Of a DNA stretch of 64,000 nt, positions 39,982-49,262 are shown piece by piece (position 1 is the first letter of the stretch; each line of letters opens with the position of its first letter). A program made the translations under genes and the position numbers. The stretch spans positions 310,001 to 374,000 of the forward strand of contig CALSOZ010000001.1 in assembly GCA_943788095.1 (NCBI GenBank), given 5' to 3'. The notes below the pieces were generated by a model, which was not told where the DNA came from, searched no databases, and saw only the letters and a program-made list of their open reading frames with translations. This stretch comes from an uncultured Flavobacteriaceae bacterium. GTDB taxonomy: Bacteria > Bacteroidota > Bacteroidia > Flavobacteriales > Flavobacteriaceae.

Positions 39982-42606
39982 TTGATGCAGCCTTGCAAAT
40001 CCATCTATTGTCTTTTATTTTTTTCTTCTTTTAATCTGATAGCTCAACAGCTGCCGGACGCATCTCCCAAAAAATATGATACTCTCGAAATTAAGCCCTC
40101 CTCTGCTCCTGTGATTGATGGAGCCCTTAATGATTCTGTATGGAATTCTGTTGAATGGGGAAGTGATTTTATTGAGGTTGACCCCGATGAAAACACGCCA
40201 GCAACAGTACAAACTAAATTTAAGATAGTTTACGACCAAAAGTATATATACATCGCGCTAAAAGCCCTTGACCCAGAACCAGAAACCATTACTAAACGAC
40301 TTTCGAGGCGTGATGGATTTGTAGGCGATCGAATCAATGTCCTAATAGATAGTTATCACGATTTAAGAACCGCTTTCTTATTCACAGTTACCGCAGCAGG
40401 TGTTCGAGGGGATGAATTTGTCACCGATAATGGAGATGATATTGACGAAAGCTGGAATCCTATATGGAGTACGAAAGCACTTATAGATGACCAAGGTTGG
40501 AGCGCCGAAATGAGAATTCCTTTAAGTCAGTTGCGATTTAGCAACGATCAGAATCAGGTTTGGGGGCTCAATGTCGTTCGAAACTATTTTAGTAAAAATG
40601 AAAGTTCTGCTTGGGATCGAATCCCTTTAGGGTCTGCAGGCTGGGTAAGCGAAGCAGGAGAACTGCACGGACTTAAAAACATAACCCCTCAAAAACAAAT
40701 TGAAATTCAACCTTTCACAGTCGCCTTATTAGATCGTTATGAACCAGAAACAGGAAACCCTTATAAGGATGGAAATGATTTTAACATCAACGCTGGATTA
40801 GATGCCAAGATTGGGATTACAAATGATTTGACGCTCGACGTCACTATCAATCCCGATTTTGGACAAGTCGAAGCAGATCCTGCCGCCATCAATTTGGACG
40901 GGTTTGAAATATTTAACCGTGAACAACGTCCATTTTTTGTAGAAAATAAAAACATCTTTGACTATCAATTTGCACGGAACCGTAATAACTTATTTTTCTC
41001 TCGACGTATTGGAAGATCCCCTCAAGTCTCTCCCGAAATCCCAAATGGATCCTTTGTTGATCAACCTCAAAACACCACCATTTTAGGAGCTGCAAAATTT
41101 AGCGGTAAAACCAAAAATGGCTGGTCCATTGGGCTTTTAGAAAGCATGACTTCTAAAGAGTATGCAGCTATTAGCGACGCTGGCCAAACCTCAAAAAGTC
41201 TTGCAGAGCCGTTTACCAATTACTTGGTTGGACGTGTTCAAAAAGATTTAAATGAAAAAAACACATTTTTAGGCGGCATGTTTACCGCGACGAATCGACG
41301 TCTCACACCTGAAGTGTCTGAATTAAGGAAATCAGCCTATTCTGGGGGGATAGATTTTAAGCATCAATGGAAAAACAGAGCCTATTTTATAGAAGCCAAT
41401 ATGGTGATGAGTCATGTTATAGGGAGTAAAGAAGCAATCAAAAACACACAAGAAAATTTAACCCATTTATTCAATAGAGTCGATGCAAGTCATTTAGAGG
41501 TAGATCCAAATCGAACCTCTTTAACAGGGACAGGAGGTCTTTTTTCTATTGGGAAAACGGGCGGAAAGCATTGGACCTATAACGGAGGATTTAAGTGGGT
41601 CTCCCCAGAACTAGAGTTGAATGATGTTGGGTTTTTGAGAAATGCAGACGAGATGATTCAATATGCGAATTTAAGGTACAGAAGCATCAAACCCACAGGG
41701 GTTTTTAGGGATTATAATGTACATTTTAATCAATTCTCCGCTTTTGATTTTGAGGGAAATTATAATAGAATCCAATATGAGTTGAAGGGTTCTGCGAGTT
41801 TTACTAATAATTGGGGAGTCGATTTTGGTGTGGCTCACAAACCACATATTTACTCAAACAGTATTTTAAGAGGTGGTCCACGCTGGCGTTTTTCAGAAGA
41901 AAAATTTCAATACTTTTTTGTGGGATCCGATCGTCGTAAAAAACTACATGGGGTTCTTGGACTGATTAATTCACGTGCCAAAGAAGATAATTTTTCGTTC
42001 ACAAAGTTTGAGTCCGAGCTAAGTTACCAGCCAACCAATGCGCTTAATATTTCATTAGCCACCGAATATAGTTTGAACCCAAGTAAAACACAATATGTCA
42101 CTCAGAAAGATTATAATGCCTCCACTCGATATGTTTTGGGAACCATAGACAATCAAACCCTCTCAGCATCGATTCGATTGGACTATACGATCAATCCTAA
42201 TTTATCGATTCAATATTACGGTCAGCCCTTTATTTCTCGGGGACGGTATAGCGAATTTAAATATGTAACCAATGCAGTGGCAGATCATTTAGAGGATCGT
42301 TTTCAAAGGTATGATGCTGATCAAATCAATTTGAATAACGACGACTACCATGTTGATGACAATAAAGATGGCACGATTGATTATAGTTTTGAAAATCCAG
42401 ATTTTTCATACGTCCAATTTAATTCTAATTTAGTTTTAAGATGGGAATACATCCCTGGATCCGAATTATTTTTGGTCTGGTCCCAAGGAGTTTCAGGAAA
42501 TGTTTCAACATCAAAAGGGTTATTTGAAGGCTTTGAGACCGGAGTTTTAGAACAGCGTCCACAAAATATTTTCCTAGTTAAAGCCACCTATCGATTTATT
42601 TTGTAA
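39982..42606 (+). CDS. DUF5916 outer-membrane protein with CBM9-like N-terminal domain
   Basis: APVIDGALNDSVWNSVEWGSDFIEVDPDENTPATVQTKFKIVYDQKYIYIALKA...FFVENKNIFDY. Confidence 0.85.
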   Translation: MMQPCKSIYCLLFFSSFNLIAQQLPDASPKKYDTLEIKPSSAPVIDGALNDSVWNSVEWGSDFIEVDPDENTPATVQTKFKIVYDQKYIYIALKALDPEPETITKRLSRRDGFVGDRINVLIDSYHDLRTAFLFTVTAAGVRGDEFVTDNGDDIDESWNPIWSTKALIDDQGWSAEMRIPLSQLRFSNDQNQVWGLNVVRNYFSKNESSAWDRIPLGSAGWVSEAGELHGLKNITPQKQIEIQPFTVALLDRYEPETGNPYKDGNDFNINAGLDAKIGITNDLTLDVTINPDFGQVEADPAAINLDGFEIFNREQRPFFVENKNIFDYQFARNRNNLFFSRRIGRSPQVSPEIPNGSFVDQPQNTTILGAAKFSGKTKNGWSIGLLESMTSKEYAAISDAGQTSKSLAEPFTNYLVGRVQKDLNEKNTFLGGMFTATNRRLTPEVSELRKSAYSGGIDFKHQWKNRAYFIEANMVMSHVIGSKEAIKNTQENLTHLFNRVDASHLEVDPNRTSLTGTGGLFSIGKTGGKHWTYNGGFKWVSPELELNDVGFLRNADEMIQYANLRYRSIKPTGVFRDYNVHFNQFSAFDFEGNYNRIQYELKGSASFTNNWGVDFGVAHKPHIYSNSILRGGPRWRFSEEKFQYFFVGSDRRKKLHGVLGLINSRAKEDNFSFTKFESELSYQPTNALNISLATEYSLNPSKTQYVTQKDYNASTRYVLGTIDNQTLSASIRLDYTINPNLSIQYYGQPFISRGRYSEFKYVTNAVADHLEDRFQRYDADQINLNNDDYHVDDNKDGTIDYSFENPDFSYVQFNSNLVLRWEYIPGSELFLVWSQGVSGNVSTSKGLFEGFETGVLEQRPQNIFLVKATYRFIL

Positions 42607-42655
42607 GCAAAAGAAAAAGGGTTCAAAAAGGGGGTGTTTATTTCTTATATTTACA

Positions 42656-42685
42656 TTGCCAAAATAGATTTTAGAAGTATCTTTG
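42656..42685 (+). promoter_or_regulatory. Bacteroidota-type promoter for the haem/cytochrome oxidase cluster
   Basis: TTG (42656-42658), 19-nt spacer, TATCTTTG (42678-42685), matching TTG-N19-TAnnTTTG, 29 nt before the ATG. Confidence 0.65.
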
Positions 42686-42714
42686 CAGTTCAAATGTGAA
42701 GAAATTTCACCTTT

Positions 42715-43620
42715 ATGTCGAACAATACTTACACATCAATTACAGCAAGCACCTTTCTCTCCAATTTTAAGGCGGTGACTAAAATGGGTTTGTCTATAAG
42801 TGTCGTTTTTTCATCTGTAGCAGGGTATTTATTAGCGGCAGAAACCATCCATTTTCAAACCTTAATTCTTTTGGCGATTGGGGGTTACTTTATGGTTGGT
42901 GCTTCCAATGTGTTTAATCAAATTATAGAACGCGATTTAGATGCACTCATGGATCGCACTAAAAACCGGCCAATACCCTCAGGGCGAATGTCGGTGAATT
43001 ATGCCTTTGTTTTAGCGATTGTATTAACCATAGCTGGCCTGTCTATTTTATACAGTATCAATGAGCGCACGGCTATGTTTGGTGCGATTTCCATCTGCCT
43101 TTATACAAGTGCCTATACACCCTTAAAAACAAAAACACCACTTTCAGTCTTTGTTGGAGCCATCCCCGGAGCCATTCCATTTATGCTAGGATGGGTGGCC
43201 GCCACAGGAACGTTTGGGATTGAACCAGGGGTTTTATTTATGTTACAATTTTTTTGGCAGTTCCCTCACTTTTGGGCCATTGGTTGGTTTTTACATGAGG
43301 ACTATCAGAAAGCGGGGTTTAATATGCTGCCAACAGGAAAGCGCGATAAAGGCACCGCACTCCAAGCGATTATTTACATTGTCTGGACGCTTCTAATTTC
43401 TATCATACCCGTATTTGGGTTCACAGGACAACTTCAATTGTCTATTGTTGCGACAGTCTTGGTGTTTGCTTGTGGCCTCTGGTTTTTGTATTATGGGTTT
43501 CAGCTTTTTAAAAATCAAACCGATAAAGCAGCACGTCAATTGATGTTGGCGAGTGTTGTCTATATTACATTAATTCAAATTATATACATTTCAGATAAAT
43601 TTATCAGACTATGGATTTAA
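42715..43620 (+). CDS. cyoE: protoheme IX farnesyltransferase (haem O synthase)
   Basis: NVFNQIIERDLDALMDRTKNRPIPSGRMS, YTPLKTKTPLSVFVGAIPGAIPFMLGWVAATG. Confidence 0.95.
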   Translation: MSNNTYTSITASTFLSNFKAVTKMGLSISVVFSSVAGYLLAAETIHFQTLILLAIGGYFMVGASNVFNQIIERDLDALMDRTKNRPIPSGRMSVNYAFVLAIVLTIAGLSILYSINERTAMFGAISICLYTSAYTPLKTKTPLSVFVGAIPGAIPFMLGWVAATGTFGIEPGVLFMLQFFWQFPHFWAIGWFLHEDYQKAGFNMLPTGKRDKGTALQAIIYIVWTLLISIIPVFGFTGQLQLSIVATVLVFACGLWFLYYGFQLFKNQTDKAARQLMLASVVYITLIQIIYISDKFIRLWI

Positions 43621-44192
43621 CTCAAGGGACTACTCAAGAAAAACAAAAGCGCGCCAAAAAAATGATGTTATGGTTTGGGATTATTTCCTTAATCATGTCT
43701 TTTGCAGGGCTTACAAGTGCATTCATTGTGAGTAGTTCAAGAGAAGATTGGCTTGTTGGATTTGTGCTTCCAAACGCATTTATATACAGTACTCTAATTA
43801 TTCTTTTGAGTAGTATTGTCTTGTACGCAGCCAAACGAGCCTTACGAAAGAATCAAGCCACCACGACAACGTCTCTTTTAATTGGAGCCTTAATTCTTGG
43901 AACCGCGTTTATTTATTCTCAAATCCAAGGGTTTAATCAAATCATTGATTCAGGCTATAATTTTACAGGGCCCACAAGCAACATTACAATGTCCTACATA
44001 TACATTATTGCAGTGGTTCATATCCTGCATGTTTTAGCGGGGATTGTATGTTTAATAGTGGTCATTGTTAATCAATTAAATAAGAAATATTCAGCTGAAG
44101 ATAGACTCGGATTTGATCTTGCTTCTAGCTTCTGGCACTTTGTAGATGTTTTATGGATATATCTCTTTTTCTTTTTATATTTCTTTAACTAA
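43611..44192 (+). CDS. cytochrome c oxidase subunit III-like protein (short form)
   Basis: YIYIIAVVHILHVLAGIVCLIVVIVNQ...SSFWHFVDVLWIYLFFFLYFFN. Confidence 0.88.
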   Translation: MDLTQGTTQEKQKRAKKMMLWFGIISLIMSFAGLTSAFIVSSSREDWLVGFVLPNAFIYSTLIILLSSIVLYAAKRALRKNQATTTTSLLIGALILGTAFIYSQIQGFNQIIDSGYNFTGPTSNITMSYIYIIAVVHILHVLAGIVCLIVVIVNQLNKKYSAEDRLGFDLASSFWHFVDVLWIYLFFFLYFFN

Positions 44193-44238
44193 ATAAAATT
44201 CTTATTTTTGCACAACTCAAAAAAAACAAATCTCATTT

Positions 44239-45240
44239 ATGGATTCTACAGTAGTTAGCACCGGAACAGAAGTAAAAACTTGGGGCGGAGGGAATCAACC
44301 TCTTAAATCAAGTTATGGAAAAATGATGATGTGGTTCTTCATCGTGTCCGATGCATTAACCTTTTCAGGCTTTTTAGCCGCCTATGGATTTTCAAGATTT
44401 AAGTTCATCGACTATTGGCCAATAGCTGATGAAGTTTTCACACACGTTCCATTTTTACATGGACAAGAACTTCCAATGATTTACGTGGCCTTCATGACCT
44501 TCGTTTTAATTATGTCATCTGTAACTATGGTATTGGCCGTAGATGCAGGACACCAAATGAAAAAAAACAAAGTCATCTGGTATATGTTCTTTACTATTAT
44601 TGGCGGCGCTATTTTTGTAGGCTCTCAAGCATGGGAATGGGCAACGTTTATACAAGGCGATTATGGCGCAGTGCAAACCAAAGGGGGTAACATTTTACAG
44701 TTTGGAACCTATAAAACAATCGATGGGGAAGAGGTCTTTAAGCGAGTCGCTGTAGAGGAATTCGCAACAGCATCTCATAAAGATCGTACACAACACGAAG
44801 CTAAAAACGGAATATGGTTTGTAGATGAAGGCGCTTTACCGGCATTCTCTGTGAATGATGTATTTCATGGTTTAGAATCACATCCCGATATTTTGGTCAG
44901 AACGCAAACAATCAACGAAAAAGGACAGAAAACAGTTCTCTCTAGAGAAGCATCCTTAGAACAAGTTAAAAATAACGGAAGACGGTATGTAAAAGGTGCA
45001 AACTTGGAGGTCAACGAATACGGAACACCTCTATTTGCAGACTTCTTTTTCTTTATTACAGGTTTCCACGGATTTCACGTATTATCGGGAGTTGTCATCA
45101 ATATCATTATCTTTTTTAATGTAATTATTGGAACTTATGAACGGCGTAAAAACTACGAAATGGTAGAAAAAGTTGGTCTTTACTGGCACTTTGTAGATTT
45201 AGTTTGGGTCTTTGTATTTACATTCTTCTACCTAGTTTAA
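44239..45240 (+). CDS. cytochrome c oxidase subunit III (long form with inserted soluble region)
   Basis: MMMWFFIVSDALTFSGFLAAYGFSRF, FFFITGFHGFHVLSGVVINI, YWHFVDLVWVFVFTFFYLV. Confidence 0.9.
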   Translation: MDSTVVSTGTEVKTWGGGNQPLKSSYGKMMMWFFIVSDALTFSGFLAAYGFSRFKFIDYWPIADEVFTHVPFLHGQELPMIYVAFMTFVLIMSSVTMVLAVDAGHQMKKNKVIWYMFFTIIGGAIFVGSQAWEWATFIQGDYGAVQTKGGNILQFGTYKTIDGEEVFKRVAVEEFATASHKDRTQHEAKNGIWFVDEGALPAFSVNDVFHGLESHPDILVRTQTINEKGQKTVLSREASLEQVKNNGRRYVKGANLEVNEYGTPLFADFFFFITGFHGFHVLSGVVINIIIFFNVIIGTYERRKNYEMVEKVGLYWHFVDLVWVFVFTFFYLV

Positions 45241-45253
45241 TCATATAATTTTT

Positions 45254-45703
45254 TTGAAAATGGCAGATCACGCACATAAATTAGAAATTTTTAGAGGCTT
45301 AATTAAATTTAAGTCCAATACTCAAAAAATTTGGGGAGTTCTTTTGTTGCTTTCCATTATTACACTTGTTGAAGTTGTTTTAGGTATCTACAAACCAGCC
45401 TCACTTATGACACCGTCCATGACCCCTTTTGAGGGCGGATTTGGAGCACTGTTAGCAAACATTATCTTTTCCGGGTTCATTTACATGAAAAGCCTCAATT
45501 TAATATTTATAGTCTTAACCATTGTGAAAGCCTATTATATCACTTGGGATTTCATGCACATGCGCGATGAAACCAAATCACTACGTAGATTAGTAGTTTG
45601 GACGACCATCTTTCTAATTTCGTATCTTGTTTTTATATTACTCCAAGAAGGCGGATATATAGAATCTGTTTATACCAATGGATTTGTGAAACGCGATTTT
45701 TAA
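45254..45703 (+). CDS. cytochrome c oxidase subunit IV family protein
   Basis: Three-TM protein, KIWGVLLLLSIITLVEVVLGIYKP...AYYITWDFMHMRDETKSLRRLVVW. Confidence 0.88.
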   Translation: MKMADHAHKLEIFRGLIKFKSNTQKIWGVLLLLSIITLVEVVLGIYKPASLMTPSMTPFEGGFGALLANIIFSGFIYMKSLNLIFIVLTIVKAYYITWDFMHMRDETKSLRRLVVWTTIFLISYLVFILLQEGGYIESVYTNGFVKRDF

Positions 45704-45724
45704 AAAATAGCTTAATATTAACAC

Positions 45725-45755
45725 TAAAAAGACGGCTATTCATGCCGTCTTTTTT
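45725..45755 (+). terminator. intrinsic terminator
   Basis: aaaaagacggctattcatgccgtctttttta. Confidence 0.85.
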
Positions 45756-45766
45756 ATTTTTGTACT

Positions 45767-46486
45767 ATGAAAATTACTAGTTTAAAAAAGTCATTCGTAC
45801 TTTCGGTATTGTTTTTTTTACCCGTTCTGTTTTTATTGTTTTTATACCCCTCAAAACATAATTACAAAACCTTGGATGTCATTAAAAAGAACATCCCAGA
45901 GCTTTCAAATTTTGTAACCGAAAATGGGGATGCGTTACAATTAGAAAACCATCTTACCGTTTTAGGGTTTTTAGGAAAAACGCCTATGGAAGACGCAATT
46001 TTGGCACTGAATTTAAAAGAACTTGTATATGATAAATTTCGAGGATTTAAACGGTTTCAAATTGTAATTTTAGTTCCAGAATCCGCTAAGAATCAGGTTG
46101 AATTATTACAGAAAGAACTCAATCAGTATGAGTTTTTGGAGTACTGGAAATTTGGCTTTGGCTCTGATGCAGATGTTTTATCGGCTTATCAATCCCTCAA
46201 AATATCGACGGTTCTAGATTCAAACCTAAAAACCTCAGATGTTTTTATTATCGATAAAGAGCGCCATCAAAGAGGGCGCATTGATGATCGCGATAAAGAC
46301 CAAATAAAAAACAAAGTTCCGCTTTACGGGATGAGTTCATACGATTGTTTGGAAGTCTCTATCCTTAAAAACAAAATGAGCGAAGACATGCGTATTTTGT
46401 TTACAGAATACCGTCAAAAACGCAAAGGAAATTTTAATTCTACAAGTCGTAGAGCAAACGATTTAAAAGCAGATGAAAAAAACTAG
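45767..46486 (+). CDS. membrane-anchored hypothetical protein, possibly SCO-like without the CxxxC site
   Basis: N-terminal TM, then LTVLGFLGKTPMEDAILAL...FQIVILVPESAKNQ...SDVFIIDKERHQRGRID; overlaps the SCO1 gene by 14 nt. Confidence 0.6.
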   Translation: MKITSLKKSFVLSVLFFLPVLFLLFLYPSKHNYKTLDVIKKNIPELSNFVTENGDALQLENHLTVLGFLGKTPMEDAILALNLKELVYDKFRGFKRFQIVILVPESAKNQVELLQKELNQYEFLEYWKFGFGSDADVLSAYQSLKISTVLDSNLKTSDVFIIDKERHQRGRIDDRDKDQIKNKVPLYGMSSYDCLEVSILKNKMSEDMRILFTEYRQKRKGNFNSTSRRANDLKADEKN

Positions 46487-47222
46487 TTATTCATACGTAG
46501 GTGTTTCATTTATCATTCTAATCTTTGGAATCATTGTGGTGCCAAAAATTGTTGATCGCATTCAAAACAACGATATCACTCGCTCCGAAAGTCGTAGTAA
46601 AGAGGTTCAAATGACGGTATCCGACACCACTGCTTTGTCCTATTTAGTTATTAATGGAGAAGCCAAAAAAGTCATGCCATTTAGCTTCAAAAATCAAAAT
46701 GGAGACACGATCTCTAACAAAGATTTTGCTGGTAAGGTATATCTTGTTGAATTTTTCTTTTCAACCTGCCCGACAATTTGTCCAAAAATGAATAAAAACT
46801 TAGTGGATATTCAAAACACCTTTCCAGATCGCCCTGATTTTGGGATTGCTTCTTTTACCATAAACCCGGATTATGATACCCAAGCGGTTTTAAAAGCGTA
46901 TGCGAATGATTACGGAGTTACCAACCCAAATTGGCATTTTATGACTGGCGACAAAGACGCCCTGTACAATCTTGCTAATACTGGATTTAATCTTTATGCT
47001 GCTGAGGTTGAAGGTGCAGATGGCGGATTTGAACATTCTGGAAACTTTGCACTAATTGATAAAGAAGGCTATATTCGATCCAGAACGGACGCGTTTGGAA
47101 ACCCCAAAATATATTACAAAGGCATTATAAGCCAATCTGAACAATTTGATGAAGATGGCGAATCAGAAGATATAAGTGCACTTAAAGAAGATATCTTAAA
47201 ATTATTAGAAGATGAAAAATAA
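46473..47222 (+). CDS. SCO1/SenC family copper chaperone
   Basis: DFAGKVYLVEFFFSTCPTICPKMNKNLVDIQ. Confidence 0.93.
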   Translation: MKKTSYSYVGVSFIILIFGIIVVPKIVDRIQNNDITRSESRSKEVQMTVSDTTALSYLVINGEAKKVMPFSFKNQNGDTISNKDFAGKVYLVEFFFSTCPTICPKMNKNLVDIQNTFPDRPDFGIASFTINPDYDTQAVLKAYANDYGVTNPNWHFMTGDKDALYNLANTGFNLYAAEVEGADGGFEHSGNFALIDKEGYIRSRTDAFGNPKIYYKGIISQSEQFDEDGESEDISALKEDILKLLEDEK

Positions 47223-47745
47223 ACCAGAGTTCACCAAAAACAAGTATCAACTATGGATTAATGTTGTATCCATAGCAATCCCAATAGTGGTCGCATTATT
47301 ATTTATGGTACGGATTCCTAATGTGGAGCCTCTTTCATTCTTACCACCTATTTATGCTTCGGTTAACGGAATTACAGCAATCTTATTGATTATTGCTTTA
47401 TTCGCCATCAAGAATAATCAAAGAGTTTTACATGAAAACCTTATGAAAACCGCCATTGCTTGTTCTCTTCTTTTTTTGGTAATGTATGTTGCTTATCATA
47501 TGACCAGCGATCCCACAAAATATCGTGGAGAGGGTACGATGGTGTATGTTTATTATGTTATTTTGATTAGCCATATTATACTTTCGATCATCGTGATACC
47601 CTTAGTGCTTATCAGTTACGTACGGGCCTATCTTGGCCAATATGAGTTACATAAAAAAATGGTTCGTTATGCATTTCCAGTTTGGCTCTATGTTGCAGTT
47701 ACAGGAGTCATTGTTTATCTGATGATCTCACCTTATTATAATTAA
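47212..47745 (+). CDS. DUF420 family membrane protein
   Basis: Multi-TM with ACSLLFLVMYVAYHMTSDPTKYRGEG...HIILSIIVIPLVLISYVRAYLGQYELHKKMVRYAFPVWLYVAVTGVIVYLMI. Confidence 0.88.
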   Translation: MKNKPEFTKNKYQLWINVVSIAIPIVVALLFMVRIPNVEPLSFLPPIYASVNGITAILLIIALFAIKNNQRVLHENLMKTAIACSLLFLVMYVAYHMTSDPTKYRGEGTMVYVYYVILISHIILSIIVIPLVLISYVRAYLGQYELHKKMVRYAFPVWLYVAVTGVIVYLMISPYYN

Positions 47746-47748
47746 ATT

Positions 47749-47964
47749 GTGAAGCGAATCCTCTCTTTTTTGATTTTTGGCTTCTTCTACACTGGAAAAG
47801 TACAGGCACAGTGCGCCATGTGCAGAGCCGTTCTGGAAAGTGAAGCTGGCCAAGCAACTGCTAAGGGAGTCAATAATGGAATTGTTTACTTAATGATTAT
47901 TCCATACATACTCATTGGAGGTTTAGCTCTTTTTTTATATCGATATTTGAAAGAAAAGAACTAA
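47749..47964 (+). CDS. small exported/membrane protein with CAMC motif (GTG start)
   Basis: KRILSFLIFGFFYTGKVQAQCAMCRAVLESEAGQATAKGVNNGIVYLMIIPYILIGGLALFLYRYLKEKN. Confidence 0.7.
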   Translation: MKRILSFLIFGFFYTGKVQAQCAMCRAVLESEAGQATAKGVNNGIVYLMIIPYILIGGLALFLYRYLKEKN

Positions 47965-48197
47965 AATTTAAATTTCATTAATTCGCTAACAGGAACCTCT
48001 AAAACTTTGGAGATTTTATATAACGTCAATATTGTAATATTTCGCTTACCGTTTTCAATATTAGAATAACTCCCGCTATCCATATCACAACGCTTCGCTA
48101 CGGTCTTTTGACGTAGATTTTTATCTTGGCGAACTTTTTTTAAATGATATCCTAAAGATTTTAATAATATAATATTTTCGGCTTCTAATTTTTCCAC
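47961..48197 (-). CDS. XRE-family helix-turn-helix regulator
   Basis: GYHLKKVRQDKNLRQKTVAKRCDMDSGSYSNIENGKRNITILTLYKISKVLEVPVSELM. Confidence 0.9.
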   Translation of the reverse strand: MEKLEAENIILLKSLGYHLKKVRQDKNLRQKTVAKRCDMDSGSYSNIENGKRNITILTLYKISKVLEVPVSELMKFKF

Positions 48198-48560
48198 AGA
48201 ATATTGTAATTATTTATGATTAAAAATTGGTTTTAAAAAAATAAAATTTAGTACAATTTATCAAGGTTAATCTAATTAAAAGTGCTAAATCGAGACAAAA
48301 GTTACTTATTTTATTTTAGAAATCTATATTTTAAATGTGATAAATTATCTTTCTTGAACTATACTTCAAAATAGTGAATTTAATGCTAAATCAATAAATA
48401 TTAAGTCGCACTTTTGAACAAAAAAACTTGTTATTTAAAAGTTATTTTGAAAAAAAATGCACAAACAATTTGTCATTTTTTTCGATTTTAGTGTAACAAA
48501 ACTTACTTTGTAGCGTCTTACTAATGGTTATTAAATTATTCATGAACTCAAAATCAAGCG

Positions 48561-49262
48561 ATGCTAGAAATTAAAAAGCTTCATAAGTCTTATGCCATTG
48601 GCGACTCAAGTTTACATGTTCTTAAGGGCATCGACCTTTCTGTAGCACAAGGGGAAATGGTTGCCATTATGGGGTCTTCAGGATCCGGAAAATCAACGCT
48701 ACTTAATATTATCGGAATGTTGGACGAAGCCGATGAAGGAGACTATATTTTAGACCAGGTACCTATTAAAAATCTCACGGAGAAGAAAGCCGCAATATAC
48801 CGCAATAAATTTTTAGGGTTTATTTTTCAATCGTTTAACCTTATTAATTATAAAAATGCTCTTGAAAATGTTGGCTTGCCTTTGTATTATCAAGGATTAA
48901 AGCGAAAAGAGCGTCAAGAAAAGGCGCGGTTTCATTTACAAAAAGTAGGGCTTTTAGATTGGGCAACTCATTTACCAAGCGAATTATCTGGAGGTCAAAA
49001 ACAACGTGTTGCAATTGCACGTGCTTTAGCATCCGATCCAAAATTATTATTAGCAGATGAGCCTACGGGCGCATTGGATACAACGACTTCCTATGACATT
49101 ATGGCCTTTTTACAACAATTAAATGATGAAGGCAAAACGATTCTCATCGTAACACATGAAGAAGACATTGCTGCCATGTGTAAACGAATTGTTCGTTTGC
49201 GAGACGGTGTGATTATGGAAGATAAAAAAGTAACTCAAGTTAGAACAGAAGCCCATGTTTGA
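48561..49262 (+). CDS. ABC transporter ATP-binding protein (MacB/LolD type)
   Basis: Walker A GSSGSGKSTLL, LSGGQKQRVAIARAL signature, DEPTGALD. Confidence 0.95.
   Translation: MLEIKKLHKSYAIGDSSLHVLKGIDLSVAQGEMVAIMGSSGSGKSTLLNIIGMLDEADEGDYILDQVPIKNLTEKKAAIYRNKFLGFIFQSFNLINYKNALENVGLPLYYQGLKRKERQEKARFHLQKVGLLDWATHLPSELSGGQKQRVAIARALASDPKLLLADEPTGALDTTTSYDIMAFLQQLNDEGKTILIVTHEEDIAAMCKRIVRLRDGVIMEDKKVTQVRTEAHV

Noticed and set aside
47961-48197. XRE protein as antitoxin of a toxin-antitoxin pair
   Set aside because: No toxin-like ORF adjacent; neighbours are an oxidase-assembly small protein and an efflux operon
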